Notes under the pieces: model-generated | What the model was told of the DNA's origin: nothing | Databases searched by the model: none | Seen by the model: only the letters and a program-made list of their open reading frames with translations | Shown: in pieces, positions 43,581 to 55,367 of the stretch | Layout of the letters: each line of letters starts with the position of its first letter | Numbering within the stretch: the stretch's first letter is position 1 | Program-made: the position numbers and the translations under genes | Assembly: GCA_940671915.1 (NCBI GenBank) | Contig: CALNVZ010000008.1 | Coordinates: 130,046 to 194,045 of the forward strand | Origin: Paracentrotus lividus | Lineage: Eukaryota; Echinodermata; Echinoidea; Camarodonta; Echinidae | Length of the DNA: 64,000 bases | Direction: 5' to 3'

Positions 43581-43604
43581 TGACTAATTTATGTTTACAG
43601 TGCA

Positions 43605-44399
43605 GCAGAGGGTACTGGTGTTCGGCTGTATGCTTGGCATTGTTTGTTACACTGTTTTAAGGTCGTAAATGACTTCCATTTGATCTGAAATTTTCAGTAG
43701 TTTGTTTTTACTGTTGGAACAATATAGTTATATTAATCTTCATATATATAATTGCTCTTGCTTTTGAAAGCTAATAATCCCTTTAAATCAATCAATGTCA
43801 TAATATAGCCAAAATCCCCCACTACATGATTCAATTATTATAAAGCAATGTTGGAAATATAAACAATAATAAGTACGTATTAACACAAGAACACAGTAAA
43901 CATTATTTTAATAAAAACCCTGGACCTCAAGTTCACATAAAAAATGGAAATTTCTTCCTTTACTGCTATTTCGATTTTGATGCAGTATAATCAACCTTAA
44001 ATATAACAAAAATGCAATTTTGGTCGTTTACGACAATTATTAACTTTACAAAAAGAAAAAAAACCCAAGGTAACTTACGTATATTTACGTAATATTAAAA
44101 GTAACTTCTGGGGTGTACGGCTGTCGGCGGTTGTGTTCGGGTCGACGTACTGTGAGTAGCCACAAACAGGATCCCTGCAAGATTCATGCCAGTAGGGAGC
44201 TGATTTGCCTGTAACGGGAAAACCCTTGACTCACACCTGTATCCACACTCTACTCCACACTTGTACCCCATCCTTCCACTCAAAGAAGACAACCTCTTTC
44301 CTCAGTGGTTTGTAATGCTCTGCCCTCATCCATTCCACTCTCTCACACGCATTTAGAACACTCCTCGTGTCACACCTATCAAGCATCGAATTAGCGCCC
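43605..44399. other. Spacer without a confident gene
   Basis: A minus-strand frame at 44292-44095 (MSSLSGRMGYKCGVECGYRC) is Cys-containing but has no family resemblance I can name and no good splice borders. Left uncalled. Confidence 0.4.
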
Positions 44400-44711
44400 C
44401 TCTAGCCGAAATGGCCTAGTTACCAGAAAACAACTCATTACGACACTAATTATTCAAAAACATACAGGGCCTATATGTTTACAAGCATAGCTTCTTTTAT
44501 AGGTCCATCCAACTGCTAGCTATATTATAGCTATTTGCATTTATGATTAAAACTCTTTATATAAATGTATAATGTATTTAAACATGACATGTATTGTAAG
44601 AATTATTGTTCATCATGAATGTTTTATTATGTTTCTTTTTTAAATCTTTTTTAAACAAATGTAATTTTGCTGAAATTGGAAAATAAACTGAACTGAACTG
44701 AACAAAACGGT
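44400..44711 (+). mobile_element. LINE 3'-end remnant with (TGAAC)n tail
   Basis: AT-rich text ends TTGCTGAAATTGGAAAATAA then ACTGAACTGAACTGAAC, a short tandem tail typical of CR1/L2-type LINE 3' ends. No coding part is visible, so the 5' limit is arbitrary. Confidence 0.5.
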
Positions 44712-44769
44712 GTCGCCAGTGCATCTATAGCGAGCTTTGATTTCGCACCTGTCTTGTGCGCTCTAATGC

Positions 44770-45502
44770 TGGCATCACACTGTTCCGGAGTTGAGCAACG
44801 ATGGACATACAAATGGTGAAATAATCAGGGTTCGTGCGAAGTCAGCCGATGTCTAGAAGGTAATACACGATTGCACTCGAACAACCATTGCTCGTACTTT
44901 CTATTATTTAGGGGGAACGCTCTTTGTATTATTATGTATAATCCCCCAGGAGAATAGCATTCTTTACGGATTTATGCCAGTGCGAAGGATACACGAAGGG
45001 TACACAAATGTCCCGCTGCTTTCGTGATCAGAGCAATTAGATTAAAAAAATGTCCTTGACCGTGGGTCAATCCTTGCTCAACTTCGGAAAAGTGCGATGC
45101 GGGCTTGACAATACTATACAATGGCTACACGATGATATTGGGAGGGCGTCAAGAAGTCGTGTTGCCTTCCACATCTCATCGGGCGGGTTCATGTTTCCTG
45201 CGAATTGCCTTTGTAGGGCAAAAATGCCCGATGCTGCGATGCTCTAACGAAGTGAACCTTTCGCAAAGTCATTCGGGATTTTTTTTGGCTGCCAAAGATT
45301 TTGCCGATGCGTGGGAAGTTGCTGCCGAAGCCTGAAAAACTCCTCCGATGGTTACGTTTTAAAAATAAAGTTGCTAAGAATGTTCTTTAACAATGCTAAA
45401 ATGGCCCGATGCTTCCCGATGCTTTCGTGATCAGGGCAAATTTTGAAATTTTCCATGTCTGTGTGTCCATCGTTGCTCAACTTCGGGACTGTGTGACAGG
45501 GG
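44770..45502. mobile_element. ~730-bp MITE (GTTGAGCAACGATGGACA TIR)
   Basis: The left end GGCATCACACTGTTCCGGAG, GTTGAGCAACGATGGACATA pairs with the right end in reverse (CTGTCACACAGTCCCGAAGT, TGAGCAACGATGGACACAC). The inner arms share GCTTTCGTGATCAG (45020 and 45419) as a direct word. The open frames 45050-45335 carry no motif. Confidence 0.72.
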
Positions 45503-45834
45503 CTCAAAGAATAGGGAACAATAGGGGAAAGCTGTGATAGAGATCGCAGATGAATCAATAAGGAATAAATTATCGGGATCTATCGTTTTAACTTTTAAAG
45601 TAGGATGTAAAATATTAGGCGTTTCATTCGAAAGTACAGAGGGAATTATTCATCCTTAGGCTGCTAAAAAAGGACGTTATTATCAGGCCCATAAAAGGGG
45701 AGGGGGTGGGGGCTTGCCGTTAAGCGGCTCGAGGTCAAAAGCCACCCCCATGGGAAAAGGCTAGATCCGCCAATGTGATGGTTGAATTGATTTCTGTATT
45801 CTGTCATTTGTTTTCATTATCAAATAACTTCCAG
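45503..45834. other. Intronic or intergenic sequence upstream of the Roc exon
   Basis: Includes a G-rich/CCACCCCCATG pair near 45690-45760 that may be a small G/C foldback insertion. Ends in the TTCCAG acceptor at 45834. Confidence 0.4.
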
Positions 45835-46017
45835 ATAATCCATCGAGAAGTCTCGCAGTGCCACTTGAGATCCGTGCTCGTGGAACGAGAGCACAGCAAG
45901 CATATGAAGAGGCAGCCAGAGCTGGTACGAAGAAGGTGGTCCGAACTCGACTGATGCTTGTTGGACAGGAGCGGGTTGGAAAGACAAGCCTAAAGAAATC
46001 ACTTACAGGGCAAGGGT
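45835..46017 (+). CDS. Roc-type GTPase exon (ROCO family protein)
   Basis: After the acceptor AACTTCCAG the exon reads NPSRSLAVPLEIRARGTRAQ, QAYEEAARAGTKKVVRTRLM, LVGQERVGKTSLKKSLTGQ. GQERVGKTS is a P-loop (GxxxxGK[ST]) that binds GTP phosphates, and the IRARGxxAQxAYxxAxxxGxxxVxRTRLMLVGQ lead-in is typical of the start of a Roc domain in the large ROCO families of echinoderms and amphioxus (often with LRR, ankyrin or death domains). Incoming phase is 1 (last two bases of a codon). The donor is either GG|GTGGGT at 46015/46016 or GG|GTAAAA at 46019/46020. No adjacent exons were found, so this is one exon of a gene with long introns, or an isolated copy. No stop or indel. Confidence 0.78.
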
Positions 46018-46904
46018 GGGTAAAATGTAATTTTGAATGCCCTCCCCCTCTCTTTTTCTCTCCATGGAAATGTTTTTCCTCTCACATGTCTCACATGTTC
46101 TATCTTTGCAACTCTCTATAGCTCTTTCTCCCTTTGTGCCAATGATTACTCTCACTTTCTCGTGATCCTCTATTTTAAGCATGCTCATTGTTGGCGGTGC
46201 GTCCAAATAAAAAATGCACTTTTGAAATGACTAACAAATAAGATAAAATATCTAGTTCTTGGGGGAAAAGGTTTATAATCATTTACAAAAAGCTCATATT
46301 TTCAACTATTATCATGACACAGAAAAATTGGAAAATAATGCATGTTTCAGTGAGCAAGACCCATTTTGATAAAGGGGGTATCTCACTGAATTGCGAACCC
46401 AGGCGAACGAAGCGAACTTAGAGAGTGCCGTAAATATAGAGAGTCTGATCAACTCCGTTTCAGTAGGCAGGTCAATCGGCGTGAGTTATGTGTTTTCTGG
46501 ATAAAAGGGTTTATCAAACCTAGGCGAATTTCGGATTAATTTTTCAAAGGAATGGAGTCGAAAAACAGGGATTTCTTTTGTCCTGCATTGGCGAATAAAG
46601 CGATTTTTTTTGGGTTTCTTCTAGATTCATTTCGATTCTTTCAATTCGCCTGGATTTTCCTCTTAAGATAATTAGCAAAGAAGTTTTAAACATGTTCAAA
46701 ATTTCATTGGAAATTAATTTTTTTGTCGAAGGTTGCAAACGCATACTCTGTGTGTAAAAACGGTTGAATATAACTTTGATCCAGCAACATCACATATCAC
46801 TGGATAGGGTCAAAGATTGTTTTGAATAATGATGTTGATGTTCCCTCTTTTATTATTATTTTTTTTTGACTGACTAACCGACAATCTATATTCGTTATCT
46901 GGAC
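46018..46904. other. AT-rich sequence downstream of the Roc exon
   Basis: Words AGGCGAA(C/T) recur at 46402-46625. No exon of the ROCO gene recognised here. Confidence 0.4.
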
Positions 46905-47789
46905 AATTACCCCGGACATTACCCCCGCGACAACTACCCCCGGACAATTACCCCCGGACAATTACCCCCGGACAACTACCCCGGACAATTACCCCCCGAG
47001 GACAATTACCCCCGGACAATTACCCCGGACAATTACCCCCGGATAATTACCCCCCGGAACATTACCCCCGGACAATTACCCCCGGAAAATTCCACCGAGG
47101 ACAATTACCCCCGGACAATTACCCCCGAGGACAATTACCCCCAGACAATTACCCCCGAGGACAATTACCCCCGCGACAATTACCCCCAAGGACAATTACC
47201 CCGGACAATTACCTCCGTTGGAATCAAGTGCTGGCGCCATTGTGAGTCTCGCTCGCAGGTTTTCGAATTATTTTTAATCGTTCTTATCTTAATGACTTTG
47301 TCTTTCTCTTTCTCCTTTATATTTCGTATCAGGACAACTATCCCGGACAATTACCCCCGAAGGACAATTACCCCGCCGAACAATTACCTCCGGACAATTA
47401 CCCCGACCAATTACCCCCGAACAATTACCCCCCAGGACAATTACCCTCGCACAATTAACTCCCCGAGGACAACTACCCCGAGGACAATTACCCTGGACAA
47501 ATGCCCCCAAGGACAATTACCCCGGACAATTACCCCCCTTCACCGGCAATTGATGTTGGAATCAAGCGGCGCCCATGTGAGTCTGACCTGGATGTCGCAA
47601 GTTTTTGTTTAATATTTCCTACTGATCTTATCTTAATGGCTTTCTCTTTCCCTTTCTCTTTTATATTTATCTTTCTCCTTTTCTCTCTCTCTCTCTGTCT
47701 CTCTCTCTTACACACACACACACTTTCTTTTTTTTTTCTTTCCCTTTTTCTTCCTTTCCTTTAATTATAATTTTAATAATAATATCAAT

Positions 47790-48062
47790 ATTAAACATAT
47801 ATAATGCGCCGACTAGTAAACTATTCAGTGGCGCAGATAATATTATTACCCGGCTATAGCCATAGCTGCCCTTATGAAGGGCGCTTTAGCGCATTCGAGG
47901 AATTTCTTCCTACCGGTACCCAATTACCTTACTTGGGTCAAGTCTGGCAAATTGCAGATTAATATCTTGCCAAAGGACATTAGTGGAATGGACGGGATTC
48001 GAACCGCGTACCTTGTGATCGTCAGTCCGCCGACTTATCCATTCGACCACACCACCTCCACC
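47790..48062 (-). mobile_element. tRNA-derived SINE
   Basis: On the minus strand a tRNA-like head starts GGTGGTGTGGTCGAATGGAT (A box 48035-48050) and has a perfect B box GGTTCGAATCC at about 47995-48006. A body follows with TAATGTCCTTTGGCAAGATA, then a LINE-like tail (GCGCCACTGAATAGTTTACT, reverse) and an AT-rich end (ATATTATTATTAAAA type). Pol III promoter boxes plus non-tRNA body are the SINE hallmark. It sits in the plus arm of the foldback structure only. Confidence 0.75.
47984..48056 (-). ncRNA. tRNA-like SINE head with Pol III A and B boxes
   Basis: TGGTCGAATGG (A box) and GGTTCGAATCC (B box) are intact with about 30 bp between. The 5' and 3' ends (GGTGGTG / CATTCCAC) do not form a clean acceptor stem, so it is SINE sequence and not a tRNA gene. 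Confidence 0.65.
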
Positions 48063-48182
48063 CCCTCAATCCCCTTTTTGTTTTGTTTAGCGGCGCCTTC
48101 TACGCCATGAAAAAATGGGGAGGGGGGCTTGCACCCCAAGCCCTCCGTTTGGATACACATTATATGTAAACTGGCCCTCATA

Positions 48183-48557
48183 TTGGCCCACCGGTGGATT
48201 CTGCAAAATAAATGTTCCGAAACCATGGTTTCTATTGGCGGTCATCTGGGCCATAATGAATAACTTATGTATGACAATTAACTTTACGATTAACCTTATT
48301 TTAAGCTTTAGTTTATATTTTCACTTTATTTGTTAATTTATGGAGTTATTAATTATGACCTTTATTGCCGCCCTTAGAAACCATGGGTTCAGACCAAGGT
48401 TTTATCTATTTTTCGTGAAATTAAATAAAAAATAATTAAAAATCATATCAGTTGGAATCAGAGATGAATCAGAGATATTCAACATGTGTGATTATCATAT
48501 GTATTTGTGTCCTTTCATGAATTTTCAAATTGTTGTTCTTTAAAAATAAAAGGTAAT
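48183..48557. other. Loop of the foldback structure
   Basis: AT-rich, no gene seen. Confidence 0.4.
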
Positions 48558-49006
48558 ATGAGGGCCCGTTTACATATTTTCTGATGCATATATGAGTATC
48601 CAAACGGGGGGTTTGGGGCGCAAGCCCACCCCCCCCATATTTTTCATGGCGCAGAAGGTGAAAAGGGGGGAGGAAAAAGCAAGGAAAACAGAAGAAAGTG
48701 AGAGAGAGAGCAAAAGAGAAATATGAAAGAGAAAGAGAGAGATTCATTATAAGATCAAGTAGAAAATAATTAGAAAACCTATGACACCGGGCGAGACCCA
48801 CAATGGGCGCTGCTTGATTCCAACATAAATGCCTGTGAGGGGGGTAATTGTCCTCGGGGGGTAGTTGACCAGGTGTGTAACTCTCCGGGGTAATTGTCCG
48901 GGGGTAGTTGTTCTCGGGGGTAATTGTCCAGCGGGTAATTGTCGGGGGTAATTGTCCGGGGGATAATTGTCCGGGGGGTAATTGTCCGGGGTAATTGTCC
49001 GGGGTA

Positions 49007-49203
49007 CTGTATAAGCCAATATTTTCGCGTACAATATTTCGCGATTTTGGACTAATTGGGGAAATTCGCGAGAGCAAAATTTCGCGATTTTGGTGATGAC
49101 TTCATTACTATAAATAGCCTTGTACTGAAGAGGAAATTTTCGCGATGACCGACTCGCGAAATTCGCGAAAATAAAGTCACCGCGAAAATAACCACTTATA
49201 CAG
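49007..49203. mobile_element. 197-bp MITE with TTTTCGCG-rich foldback
   Basis: CTGTATAAGCCAATATTTTC at the left and CTGTATAAGTGGTTATTTTC in reverse at the right, with repeated TTTCGCGA/TCGCGAAA words. TA at 49005-49006 and 49204-49205. Outside it the minisatellite reads GGGGTA|..|TAATTG; excision restores GGGGTAATTG, the local repeat unit. Confidence 0.88.
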
Positions 49204-49439
49204 TAATTGTTCAGAGGGAAAATGGCCGGGGGAAATTGTCCACGGGGGGGGGGGGGGGGGGGTAATTGTCCTCGGGGTAATTGTCCGGGGGGGGTAGTTG
49301 TCCGGGGGTAATTGTCCAGGGGTTATTGTCCTAGAAACCATCTATTATTTCATTTTGGACAAATGGCTGTGTGAGATTTCGATCCAATCTTAAATTTATA
49401 TGTTCACTCACACACAACACAACATATACTAACCCACAT

Positions 49440-49965
49440 ACCCTGCCGGAAAGAACACAGTGTGTGCTTAGAGTGTGTTCAGAGTGTGTTCACATGGTCG
49501 TCTCTGTCAACACAGTGTGTTCACAGTGTGCCCACCTCCACAGTGTTGTTTACCCCATAAAGCTCACCTAGTAATTCTCGATTTCATAATGTAAATTTAC
49601 TCGATCACAATGAGAAGCTAATTTCACAGTGTGGCAACCGTGAAAAAAATATTTCACAGTGTGACGATAGAATTTTCACGTTGTCGTCACATTGTGGAAA
49701 TATTTCACATTGTGAACAACATTATTTCCCCAATGTGGCGATAAAATTTCACATTGTCGTCACACTGTGGAAAATATTTCACAGTGTGAACAACATAATT
49801 TCACAGTCACCACACTGTGGAAAATAATTCACTTTGTAAACATCAGAATTTCTCAGTGTGACGATAGAATTGCTCATTGTCACACAGTGAAAAAATATTT
49901 AACAGTGTGAACAACATAGTTTGAAATGACCACGCTGTGGGAAATAATTCACCGTGTGAACATCA
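49440..49965. repeat. TTTCACAGTGTG dyad array
   Basis: ACAGTGTG/CACACTGTG words recur about 20 times, often as TTTCACAGTGTGACGATAGA, ATTTCACATTGTGAACAACA, GTCACACTGTGGAAAATA with ~60-bp spacing. The style is that of the subterminal arrays of elements D and E. No partner end was found in the window. Confidence 0.8.
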
Positions 49966-50317
49966 AATGAATTATGATAATACTGACACAAAATAGTTAC
50001 ACGTCACAAAAGTGTTGACAGGAGCTATTTCTTTATACTTGATACTTGAACTTGATACTTGAACTTCCAATCCCAATAAACAGCTCTGTGAATAAAAAAA
50101 GTATTTTGATTCAAGGTAATTAAGAGTGGAGTGTTGTTTAACTGGAACAAGAACATTTGTCCATAACCCCATCGGTTTTGCGGAAGGGTGCATTTGAACT
50201 TTTTTATAATATGACAAAAATACTAATGATTACAATAATAGAAATAATAATGATAATGTTGATAATAATGAGTAAAAGAATGATTTTGTGCGACAACTTA
50301 ACTTCATCATACTGCTC
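49966..50317. other. AT-rich spacer
   Basis: Short tandem word GATACTTGAACTTGATACTT at about 50039-50060. No gene. Confidence 0.4.
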
Positions 50318-50450
50318 GCGCACTTAAATTGAGTCTTAAAGACTCACTTATTAAAGACTCACTTAAAATGAGTCTTCTCACTTAGTGAGTCTAAAAGACT
50401 CACTTGAAGTGAGTTTACATTCAGACTCATTACAAATTAGTCACGGGTTT
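50318..50450. repeat. AGTGAGTC/GACTCACT dyad array
   Basis: TTGAGTCTTAAAGACTCACT, AAGACTCACTTAAAATGAGT, CACTTAGTGAGTCTAAAAGA: overlapping palindromic words, again like a transposon subterminal region. Confidence 0.8.
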
Positions 50451-53400
50451 GTCTATACAACGTGGCCTAAAAAAATGTCCCTCTAATTCATCAAGAATAA
50501 TTACCAACATTAATTTTTATACTAAATTAAGTTTATGTATTTAGAAAGTTTGCATTATTCTGGTATTGCTGTGAAAATTTAAAATGTTTCGCTTCATTGG
50601 TTTTGAACACACAGGCTCTTTTGTAATAGTAGTCATTTTTGACATGGCCAATTCCAAGTTTGATCAAAAGGAATACACTAAAAAATAACATACATTATTC
50701 TGTACTTTACTTTGATTTCACTTTAACAATTGTGACGTTCATGCTTTCGCTTCAAGTTGTAATGCGATATCTTACTGGCCATGGATCTATACACAACAAA
50801 AAAAAGTAAGTCCCCCCTAATCAATATGTAGTAACTTTTTAACGGGCTTGTCTTGAGCATAGCAATTTGGAGGGGGGTTTTCTACACTTATTGAGTACCT
50901 TCTGTGAAAAAATGACATCGATCCCCTGAGACATGCCTGAGTGATCAACGTGTAAAGCAAAAATGGACATTTTCAAAAGTCACAAGGGTCATTTTTGGGT
51001 CTTTAGAAATAACAATTTTGTAAAATTTTCTTTTTTTACCTTGTATTGAATTGTTTTGGTGGTTTTATCATCCAAAATTTGACCATCCAACACCAATCCC
51101 GATACATTTCGCCTTTTTTTCATGGATGAGTGGGCACAATTATAAGAATTACGTTCAGGCCTCTAAAAATGGTAAAATCCAACAATTTTATTTATCTCGT
51201 ACTCCAGACAAGGAAAGACACAAGAAGCAAAGTTTGCGGTTTTCCGTGATTTAATTATTTGTCCAGAAAACAAGACCAAAAGGTATAAAATGAGAGCGAT
51301 AGGGCTATTGTAAAGCCAAGCCGTTTCTCGAAATAAGACCGAAAAGTAAAACACTGTTCATAGCAATTCAAATAATGAAATGAAACAAGAAGCATGCACA
51401 AAATGAGATACATGTGAATTAGACCTCCTGAGATATGTAACATGAGCACATGCTCTGAATAAAAGCAAACCATTTTCCTCAATTCCATAATAATAATAAT
51501 AATAATCCATCCTCATTTAATGGCAAGGACACCAGCTTGCCAAGGGGCCCAAAATGAGGGAAAACATAACTCCATCCACATTAAGCATACGAAGCAAAGA
51601 TTCCCGTTTGCTAGACTTAAGTGGGTAAAACATAGAAATAAATAGCGTTCAGGGCCCCACCAACAGCGAACTTAACAAAGTGAATAAATACAAACAGGGG
51701 TATCATTATAGTCCACTCGTCCGACCACGAATTCGCTGGTGGCCTATATCGAAGTCGGTTGCGAGCGAAGACCCATACACATATTATTCACCTATTAGAG
51801 GAATGGCATAAATGTAATAATATTGATTAGGTCCAAAATAATAAAATCTCAGGAAGCCTATAAGATACAATTATACTTTAAATGACTGAATAAAGGTACA
51901 GAATCATAATAGATAAACTTGTACTTTAAATTTCAAACGAATGCTTAAAGATAAAACAAACTAAAGTAATGAACCAAACCATGTATAAATTGAACCACTA
52001 TGGAATGACTTGAAATTAATGAACGAGCTCACGCAAGGGCGAAAACACCCGCCTTCAACACCAATTTGCCGAAAGAATAACCTACAAGAAACAAAAAGTA
52101 AGCCAAAAGTGGTGAAGAAGGTCGGATGGAAGTACCGTGCGACCCACTTTAATGTGCAGCCGAGCTTAAGGCTCAGAGCTCCCATGCAAGTTATTAAAAT
52201 GAGTGGAGATAAATAACATAATCTGAATTAGTTGAGGTTGAAAGGGGAGGAGGTGGGAAAATAAATTGAAGAAAGAATAAAATTGCAATAAAACTCTGAT
52301 TGGGAAATAGATGAAGATGTTCTCTGGACAAAATCACGAACTAGAATGATGCAATTTTTTGGGGGGCTTGGAGATGCCACGTGCATGAGAACAAAGCATT
52401 TACCCTAGGAGCCAAGGGCCTTTAATCAGCATTTTTGCTGGGGAAGGTTTGAAGGTCCTAACTAGAGTAAAATTTTGCGCTGATTTCAAAAATGTCCCTC
52501 TTACTGACCGTACCCATGACACTTCGGCCATTTTGGCCAATTTTTGTCCAAAAATGACCATTTTGGTCACTTGTGGTCAAGGGTATTTTATTTCTATAAT
52601 TTTTGCCGATAAATGGGATTTTTAAAACCTATCTGATGTAAAAATGTGCGCTGATTCTAGAAAAAGTGGTTTTATTGACTCGGTGGGTCATTAAAGGGGT
52701 CATTTCGGTCAATTTCGGCCAAAAATTGTCATTTTTATCATTTTTGGGGCCAAAATTAGACCAAAATGACCATCAGAGTCAACCAAGTGATGGTCTTAAT
52801 TCCCACCCTCAAACCATTTTAAAAAACTTCCTTGCGTCTAAAACAATACTCCCATACCATTTTCCTAAAATATTTGGACAGCCCTGGTCATTTAGGCCAA
52901 GTTTGACCGAACAGTGATCATTTTGCCATTTTTGCAGGATTTGCTATACAGCCGTAGTATTACGTGTATTTAAAAAAAAATGTGGGGCTTTAATACGACG
53001 TGTATATTATTGCTAATGTAATTATCCTTCGTCAAACTCCTTTTCACGCTACAAGACGTTGGCTAAGTGGTGGTAGAAGTGGGCAACCAATTGATGCTGA
53101 TTAAGAAAATAGAGGTCTTATTCAACCTCCCATAGAGGTTCTGGTCAACTACTTGGTCCCACTTAATTGCCGAACGGTTTGACCATTCAGCCCAAAATGA
53201 ATAAAAAAATGACGACTTTACAATAAATACAGTGCCTAAAACATAGTTAGTACTGTAGGGGCGCGTCTCTAAGCACTTTAACACGACATTTTTCTTTATC
53301 ATCCCGGTCATGCAGAAACAGACTTACCTCCGCACACACATATTGTGCACATTCATCCACTCCCTACTTAAGCATGCTGACCATTGAACTATTAAACAGA

Positions 53401-53500
53401 AAGAAAAATGTTTGATTTGCTTTCAAGCAACAAAAGGCATTGCCACAAAATGACAGCGCCTGAAAACTCTTTAGATTTTACTGTGATTTACATTCATTTG
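50451..53500. other. Non-coding stretch without a confident gene
   Basis: AT-rich. Words of the type GGCCAAAAATGACCATTTTGGTC recur at 52530-52930. (AAT)n lies at 51489-51507. Open frames up to 83 codons (e.g. 51255-51488 minus, 52666-52917 plus) show no motifs. Confidence 0.4.
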
Positions 53501-53529
53501 TAATGATCCACCCTTGTGGTGGTTCTTAC

Positions 53530-53735
53530 CATTTTTATCCGCACTTGGACCCATTCCTGATATATGCAAATGGTCCAGTTGTGGTGTCAAAAGGTAACAA
53601 CCGCCAAAGTGGATCAGAAATAATGTACATTTGCCCGCACTGACCATTCCTATATCAGTAATAGCAAATGGTCAGTTGTGGAGTCAAACTGTGACAACCT
53701 CCAAAGTGGATGCAAGTAATTTACCATTCAGGTCT
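53530..53735 (+). repeat. Two imperfect ~105-bp tandem units
   Basis: Both units carry CGCACT..GACCATTCCT.ATAT, GCAAATGGTC.AGTTGTGG.G, TCAAA..GTAACAACC.CCAAA, GTGGAT and differ by small changes. Confidence 0.75.
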
Positions 53736-55367
53736 ATAATACGCAAATTCTTGAATTGCAGTTAATGTTCTGTGAATTTTAAGCCCCCGTTAAAACTGTC
53801 TTGTTTTCCCCACATCATAAAATTTCTGGCCACTTATGTGCCGCTTTTTGCGGTCAAGAGTTACGTAAGCACGTAATTTGGTTGGTCATTTTTTACACTT
53901 CTAAATAGATATAACGATTTCAATCACTAACCGTTATTGTACCATTTTGTAATAACAGGAATACATCATCGTGTTATCACCATGATGTTATAAGCCCACA
54001 TCAACAGTAAGAGTACATTCCAAGCTGATCATTAATACCAATTCTAGATGAACCAATTAGTGTAGTTTTCCATAGCGACAAATGAATCATAATAATGATT
54101 TATGTTTCATATGACTTCAATACACCATGTGCCGTGACTCTGATACCGATCTGTGGTAATACGCACATTGAAGAAAGAAGGTCATGAAAAATGATGTTCA
54201 ACGAACTTTCAATACGACCATCTTTAGCACAACCGAGTTATTTATGTGCTTGACATTGTCCAATGAGCGAGTCCAGTGTCCTAACCAAAGGCCTCCAGCA
54301 CGACTTGCTTCTTTCTCTAAGGAAAGCATTTCAACCAGGGGAGGGTAGACATACATAGATATCATCTTGGAAAACTAACTTAATTAAATGGCGAACCATA
54401 ATGAAGTTGTTAACGTTTACAAGGAGTAAACTGAGATGACCGACAAATATTGGTCAAAGATCTTGAAGTGATGTCTAGTGGGTCATCTATCCATCTCCTG
54501 ACAAGGATGCGAAGATAAATACCTACAACTTCTTCAAGTTGTCTTGATCGTTAATGCCTTATTAAGAACGTCCCCGGTTGCAAAACAAGATTATCTAATT
54601 TGTATGAATAACTATGCATGTGACGTTGTTGACATTTATTTAACTAGTCATTAGGTCCGCAGAAATCATGTTGATCATTTCACATTCTGATTGGAGAAAC
54701 AATCTCTTCTTGATGAGAAACTGCCACAATAATTATTATGCATGCCAATTATGTGCCTGGTATAGTACTAATCTTGGGTCCTGTCAGCAGACACTCATCC
54801 TGAAATAATGAACAAACTTAACGAGATGGCTTACTGGTCTGTCTTTAGGAAGGTTGTCACTCGATTCGTTTGCAAGGCTAGCTAGTTGTACCACGTCTGT
54901 GGGTACACCTCCATCATCCGGCTGCTACAGGATCTCGATGACCAATATCCTTACTAAGAATCAGAGAGCAGCTAGAACACAGATTAGTCAGTCACTTTTA
55001 GACTGGCGAGAATCCTTCACTTAACATTAAACAAGGAAGGTCTTTCTAAACCTTGAAGGGTATTATCCCTCAGAAGGAATGATTTTGGTGAGCCATTTGC
55101 CCAAAAGTAGGTTAGCATGTCTCTTCTTCAACATCACAGGCATTTCTTTATCGCGCGAGAAAACACACGTGAGGTTAATTGTCAAGAGACTCGTTCACAC
55201 GGCACAACTGCTGGTGCAGATATCGTGCAACCTTGTCTAAGTAGCTCCATGGAACTACTTGTCCTGACCCATACAAGTCATGGCTTGATCATAAGACCAC
55301 TCTAACGAGACGCGGACTCCGAAAATGAATGTTCTGTAAATCCCCCTGATTTTGGTGGAAGGATGAA
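53736..55367. other. Stretch without a recognised gene
   Basis: Less AT-biased than its neighbours, with no inverted structure or motif-bearing frame that I could find. Confidence 0.35.

Larger units (their letters stand above)
39734..43602 (-). mobile_element. Element D: 3.87-kb TIR transposon (CACTGT ends) with DDE_Tnp_4-type gene
   Basis: CACTGTAAACATAAATTAGT at the left is repeated in reverse at the right (43583-43602). CA at 39732-39733 and 43603-43604 is a 2-bp target duplication. Subterminal arrays of TTAGTCAAATGACTAA and TTTAGTCATTTCAGACAC dyads lie at 39755-40045 and 43395-43580. A multi-exon transposase pseudogene occupies the minus strand. The termini resemble element E. Best guess is an ISL2EU/Harbinger-like superfamily with DDE_Tnp_4 transposase. 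Confidence 0.8.
46905..49330. repeat. Foldback structure with GGACAATTACCCC minisatellite arms
   Basis: Plus arm: minisatellite 46905-47215, a ~110-bp non-repeat block (TTGGAATCAAG..GGCGCCATTGTGAGTC) at 47219, minisatellite 47326-47540, a second copy of the block at 47551. Minus arm: the block in reverse at 48735-48830 and minisatellite in reverse at 48837-49004 and 49206-49330. 48093-48182 and 48558-48655 also pair (CGCCATGAAAAA..TTTGGATAC). Together they form inverted arms around a loop of about 375 bp. Confidence 0.82.

Noticed and set aside
48469-49077. 202-codon minus-strand frame with PGQLPPGQLSPGQL repeats
   Set aside because: Translation of the GGACAATTACCCC minisatellite plus flank; the mirror arm gives a different frame and no family matches.
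49440-50450. CRISPR-like regular repeats
   Set aside because: The repeats are degenerate palindromic words with variable spacing and no unique spacers, in a eukaryotic genome; they look like transposon subterminal arrays.
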